A stretch of 25,334 nucleotides of DNA from Megasphaera sp. UBA5897 (GTDB lineage Bacteria > Bacillota > Negativicutes > Veillonellales > Megasphaeraceae). A model generated the notes under the pieces. It was not told the origin of the DNA and searched no databases. It saw only the letters and a program-made list of their open reading frames with translations. Within the stretch, counting starts at the first letter, position 1; every line of letters starts with the position of its first letter. Positions 23,228-25,334 of this stretch are shown piece after piece. The translations under genes and the position numbers were made by a program. The stretch covers positions 1-25,334 of the forward strand of contig DJEN01000085.1 in assembly GCA_002431345.1 (NCBI GenBank). Reading direction: 5' to 3'.

Positions 23228-23893
23228 TCAGCAGATTTTATTGCCATTCGCAATCATTTTGAAACGCAGGCCCAGCAGTTCGGCAGCTCGTTTGCACATC
23301 AACATGCGTTGAAGAAAAATTTCAAAATAATCCATAAGGGAACAAATCGCTTCATCTAGTTCGATCGTTAAGGTAATTGTCTTTTTAGAAACATCTATTT
23401 TTAGTTTGGAAGATAAGGCTGCGTAATTGACTTGATCGTGTTTATCAAAGGTTTCGCGGATAGGATTACGTACACGGTTACGGCGTACATCTGTCTTATC
23501 TGCTAAAATTAAAGCAGCCGATATAGGGTCAACAGCAGTACCGCTGTTTTCGTCATGCTGGCCAATGGCCGTGATAATTCTGGCAATATCGTCAGGCGGC
23601 GCACCCCAGTCGCGGAGAAATTGAAAGGCCATCAATGCCCCTGTATGAGCATGGTCCATGCGGTTGATGCAATTTCCTAAATCGTGCATATACCCGGCAA
23701 TACGAGCCAATTCAACGCAATGTTCATCGTAGCCTAGCTTTTTTAGCAGTTTTCCTGCGGTAACAGCGACTTTGGCAGCATGTTTTCGTGTATGTTCCGT
23801 ATAGCCTAACATGCCTAATACATTATTTCCTTGTTCAAGATATACATTGAGTTCTTTAGCGTGCAGAATATTTTCATATGTAAATTTTTTCAT
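23228..23893 (-). CDS. HD-domain metal-dependent phosphohydrolase
   Basis: 221 residues from the ATG at 23893 (AAAGGAACG upstream; a longer frame to 23986 overlaps the PhoH gene end and lacks an RBS). The HD motif residues are visible: H34/H38 in EHTRKHA, H70-D71 in AGYMHDLGNC, H81/H83 in DHAHTG, H113 in GQHDE, and D132 in ILADKTDVRR. This is a metal-dependent hydrolase acting on phosphate esters, perhaps nucleotides. The exact substrate is unknown. It follows the PhoH gene by 43 bases on the same strand. Confidence 0.8.
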   Translation of the reverse strand: MKKFTYENILHAKELNVYLEQGNNVLGMLGYTEHTRKHAAKVAVTAGKLLKKLGYDEHCVELARIAGYMHDLGNCINRMDHAHTGALMAFQFLRDWGAPPDDIARIITAIGQHDENSGTAVDPISAALILADKTDVRRNRVRNPIRETFDKHDQVNYAALSSKLKIDVSKKTITLTIELDEAICSLMDYFEIFLQRMLMCKRAAELLGLRFKMIANGNKIC

Positions 23894-23936
23894 ACAGATA
23901 AAACGTTCCTTTCTATGAATCGTTAAGAAAACTAAA

Positions 23937-25301
23937 TTATAATCGTTGAATTGCATCCAAGGCCAGTTCTGACCGTTCGCATTCATCAGCTGCCATGGTC
24001 AGTTGAAAACAAAGGGAGCTTCCCTTCATTTTTTCTGATGCGTAGCTTAGCCCATTGGTGCGTTCATCTAAAAAGGGCTTGTCAATTTGGTTGGGATCTC
24101 CGAGTAAAATAATTTTTGTACCCTTGCCGGCACGGGTGATAATGCTTTTGGCTTGATTTGGTGTCATATTTTGCGCTTCATCAATAATCAAATACGTCTT
24201 GATAAAGGAACGGCCGCGAATAAAATTGAGTGCTTCTGTTTGTATAATATTTCGGTCAAAGAGTTCATCAATTTTACTTTTTAATTCGACTTCGTTGGTA
24301 TACCGTTCCTCCTCATTGGCGTCGAGTAATTGTTCTAAATTGTCAATAATAGGACGCATCAGCGGTGAAATTTTTTCTTGTTCATCACCAGGAAGAAATC
24401 CGATATCTGTATCAAACTGTGCATTAGGTCGGCAGATTAGGATACGGCGGTATTCACCTGTGGGATGATTAAATATTTTTTCAAGCCCTACAGCGAGTGA
24501 ATAAAAAGTCTTTGCTGTACCGGCCTGTCCTTTGACGATAACCAAAGGTGCCTCTGTAGCCGGTTTCATTAATGCTTCTTGGAGAAAATATTGACCAGCA
24601 TTCCGTGGTTTTATTCCATAAGGGGTGCAGCGTATATAGTCTAACGGAATGATTCGTTTTCCTTTTACTCGACCTAAATGGGTTTTGCGTAAGGATTGAT
24701 CTGCCCGCAGCAACACGAATTGATTTTCTATCAGCATTGGGTGTGTCGCGTGCCCTTGTTCATCCCATTGATATATGTTTTCGACACCCAGTCCTTCTTC
24801 TTGGAAGTGATTAAAGGCTTCTTCGCTGGCGTAACACGGAATACGTCCTGTATATTGTTTTTCTTCAGGAATGACTTGTTCCGTACTAAAATCTTGTGCT
24901 TCAATGGACAACATTTGTGCTTTTAGACGTAATACGAGGTCTTTTGTAACCAATACAGGCGATGATGTTTCCAAACTTTTGCACACTTTGAGAATACGGT
25001 TATCTGCTTTGTCATCAGGCAGGTCTTCTGGAAGGCTTACATCGACACAGTTGGGTTCAACACGCAGTGTACCACCGTTTGGCAGAGAAACACCTGTCAG
25101 CAAGTTGCCGTGCAGCCGCAGTTTTTCTAAATACCGAATGGCTTTTCTGGCATTATATCCTCGCTCACCGTCCGCTTTTTTTAGACCATCCAGCTCTTCG
25201 AGTACGACAAGAGGAAGAACCAAGTGATTTTCTTCAAAGCAATGCAATGCGTAGGGCGCTTGAATTAATACATTCGTGTCGATTACATATGTTTTTGCCA
25301 T
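23937..25301 (-). CDS. PIN-domain PhoH-family ATPase
   Basis: 454 residues. An N-terminal PIN ribonuclease-like domain starts YVIDTNVLIQAP (D8), with acidic residues E35/E36, D100 and D121 in expected places. A C-terminal PhoH ATPase domain has the P-loop GQAGTAKT (258-265) and the DEAQN Walker B (about 371-377). Such PIN-PhoH proteins (the YlaK type in Bacillus) are thought to couple RNA unwinding and cleavage. The start lies 33 bases from the right edge of the window, with an AGGCGGG-type RBS. It is unrelated to the microcompartment except by position. Confidence 0.9.
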   Translation of the reverse strand: MAKTYVIDTNVLIQAPYALHCFEENHLVLPLVVLEELDGLKKADGERGYNARKAIRYLEKLRLHGNLLTGVSLPNGGTLRVEPNCVDVSLPEDLPDDKADNRILKVCKSLETSSPVLVTKDLVLRLKAQMLSIEAQDFSTEQVIPEEKQYTGRIPCYASEEAFNHFQEEGLGVENIYQWDEQGHATHPMLIENQFVLLRADQSLRKTHLGRVKGKRIIPLDYIRCTPYGIKPRNAGQYFLQEALMKPATEAPLVIVKGQAGTAKTFYSLAVGLEKIFNHPTGEYRRILICRPNAQFDTDIGFLPGDEQEKISPLMRPIIDNLEQLLDANEEERYTNEVELKSKIDELFDRNIIQTEALNFIRGRSFIKTYLIIDEAQNMTPNQAKSIITRAGKGTKIILLGDPNQIDKPFLDERTNGLSYASEKMKGSSLCFQLTMAADECERSELALDAIQRL

Positions 25302-25334
25302 GCTAATCCCGCCTCGTATAATATATTTGTAAGC

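Noticed and set aside
25302..25334. -10-like TATTAT (minus strand, 25323-25318) before the PhoH gene
   Set aside because: It is only about 17 bases from the start codon, leaving no room for a normal leader and RBS; the true promoter is probably outside the window.

Overview
The window looks like the chromosome of an anaerobic, low-to-mid-GC Bacillota species. The strong AGGAGG-type ribosome binding sites, oxygen-sensitive glycyl radical chemistry and gene style would suit the Negativicutes (Megasphaera/Veillonella relatives), but that placement is a guess. No rRNA, tRNA, CRISPR array, transposase or phage gene is visible.

The core (about 4.7-23.1 kb) is a complete bacterial microcompartment (BMC) locus built around a glycyl radical diol dehydratase, a B12-independent 'Pdu' organelle. 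It has three transcription blocks. (1) A PocR/AraC-type regulator and a dedicated S-adenosylmethionine synthetase (5170-7266) end at a strong terminator. (2) A 12-gene plus-strand operon (7504-18373) encodes the dehydratase, its radical-SAM activase, shell proteins (one PduB-type trimer, three BMC-H, one pentamer), a PduM-like protein, PduL phosphotransacylase, EutJ-type chaperone, CoA-acylating aldehyde dehydrogenase and iron alcohol dehydrogenase. (3) A convergent minus-strand operon (22888 down to 18559) encodes a PduU-type shell protein, a PduV/EutP GTPase, a PduF-type diol facilitator, a 61-residue cysteine-rich protein, a TPR-DUF4037 nucleotidyltransferase-like protein and a DUF4125 protein. 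The two operons converge on back-to-back terminators at 18.4-18.5 kb. Both promoter regions carry the same 13-bp word in the same orientation relative to transcription, and a near copy lies in the regulator's leader, so a shared regulon is likely.

The inferred pathway is as follows. 1,2-propanediol (or glycerol) enters through the facilitator. The dehydratase, charged by its activase with SAM from the local MetK, makes propionaldehyde inside the shell. PduP converts it to propionyl-CoA, PduL to propionyl-phosphate, and PduQ recycles NAD+ by making 1-propanol. No fuculose/rhamnulose aldolase, propionate kinase, PduS/PduT or B12 gene lies in the window. The locus therefore seems meant for ready-made diol, with the kinase step served from elsewhere.

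Flanks: on the left, a membrane diguanylate cyclase whose ribosome binding site and start codon are tandemly duplicated, a class I/II aminotransferase, and an MNT nucleotidyltransferase with a truncated HEPN partner. On the right, an HD-domain hydrolase and a PIN-PhoH ATPase form a minus-strand pair.

The most novel points are an apparent internal encapsulation peptide in the dehydratase, the Cys-rich/TPR-DUF4037/DUF4125 module tied to a BMC operon, a shell protein with a long histone-like basic tail, and the shared operator.
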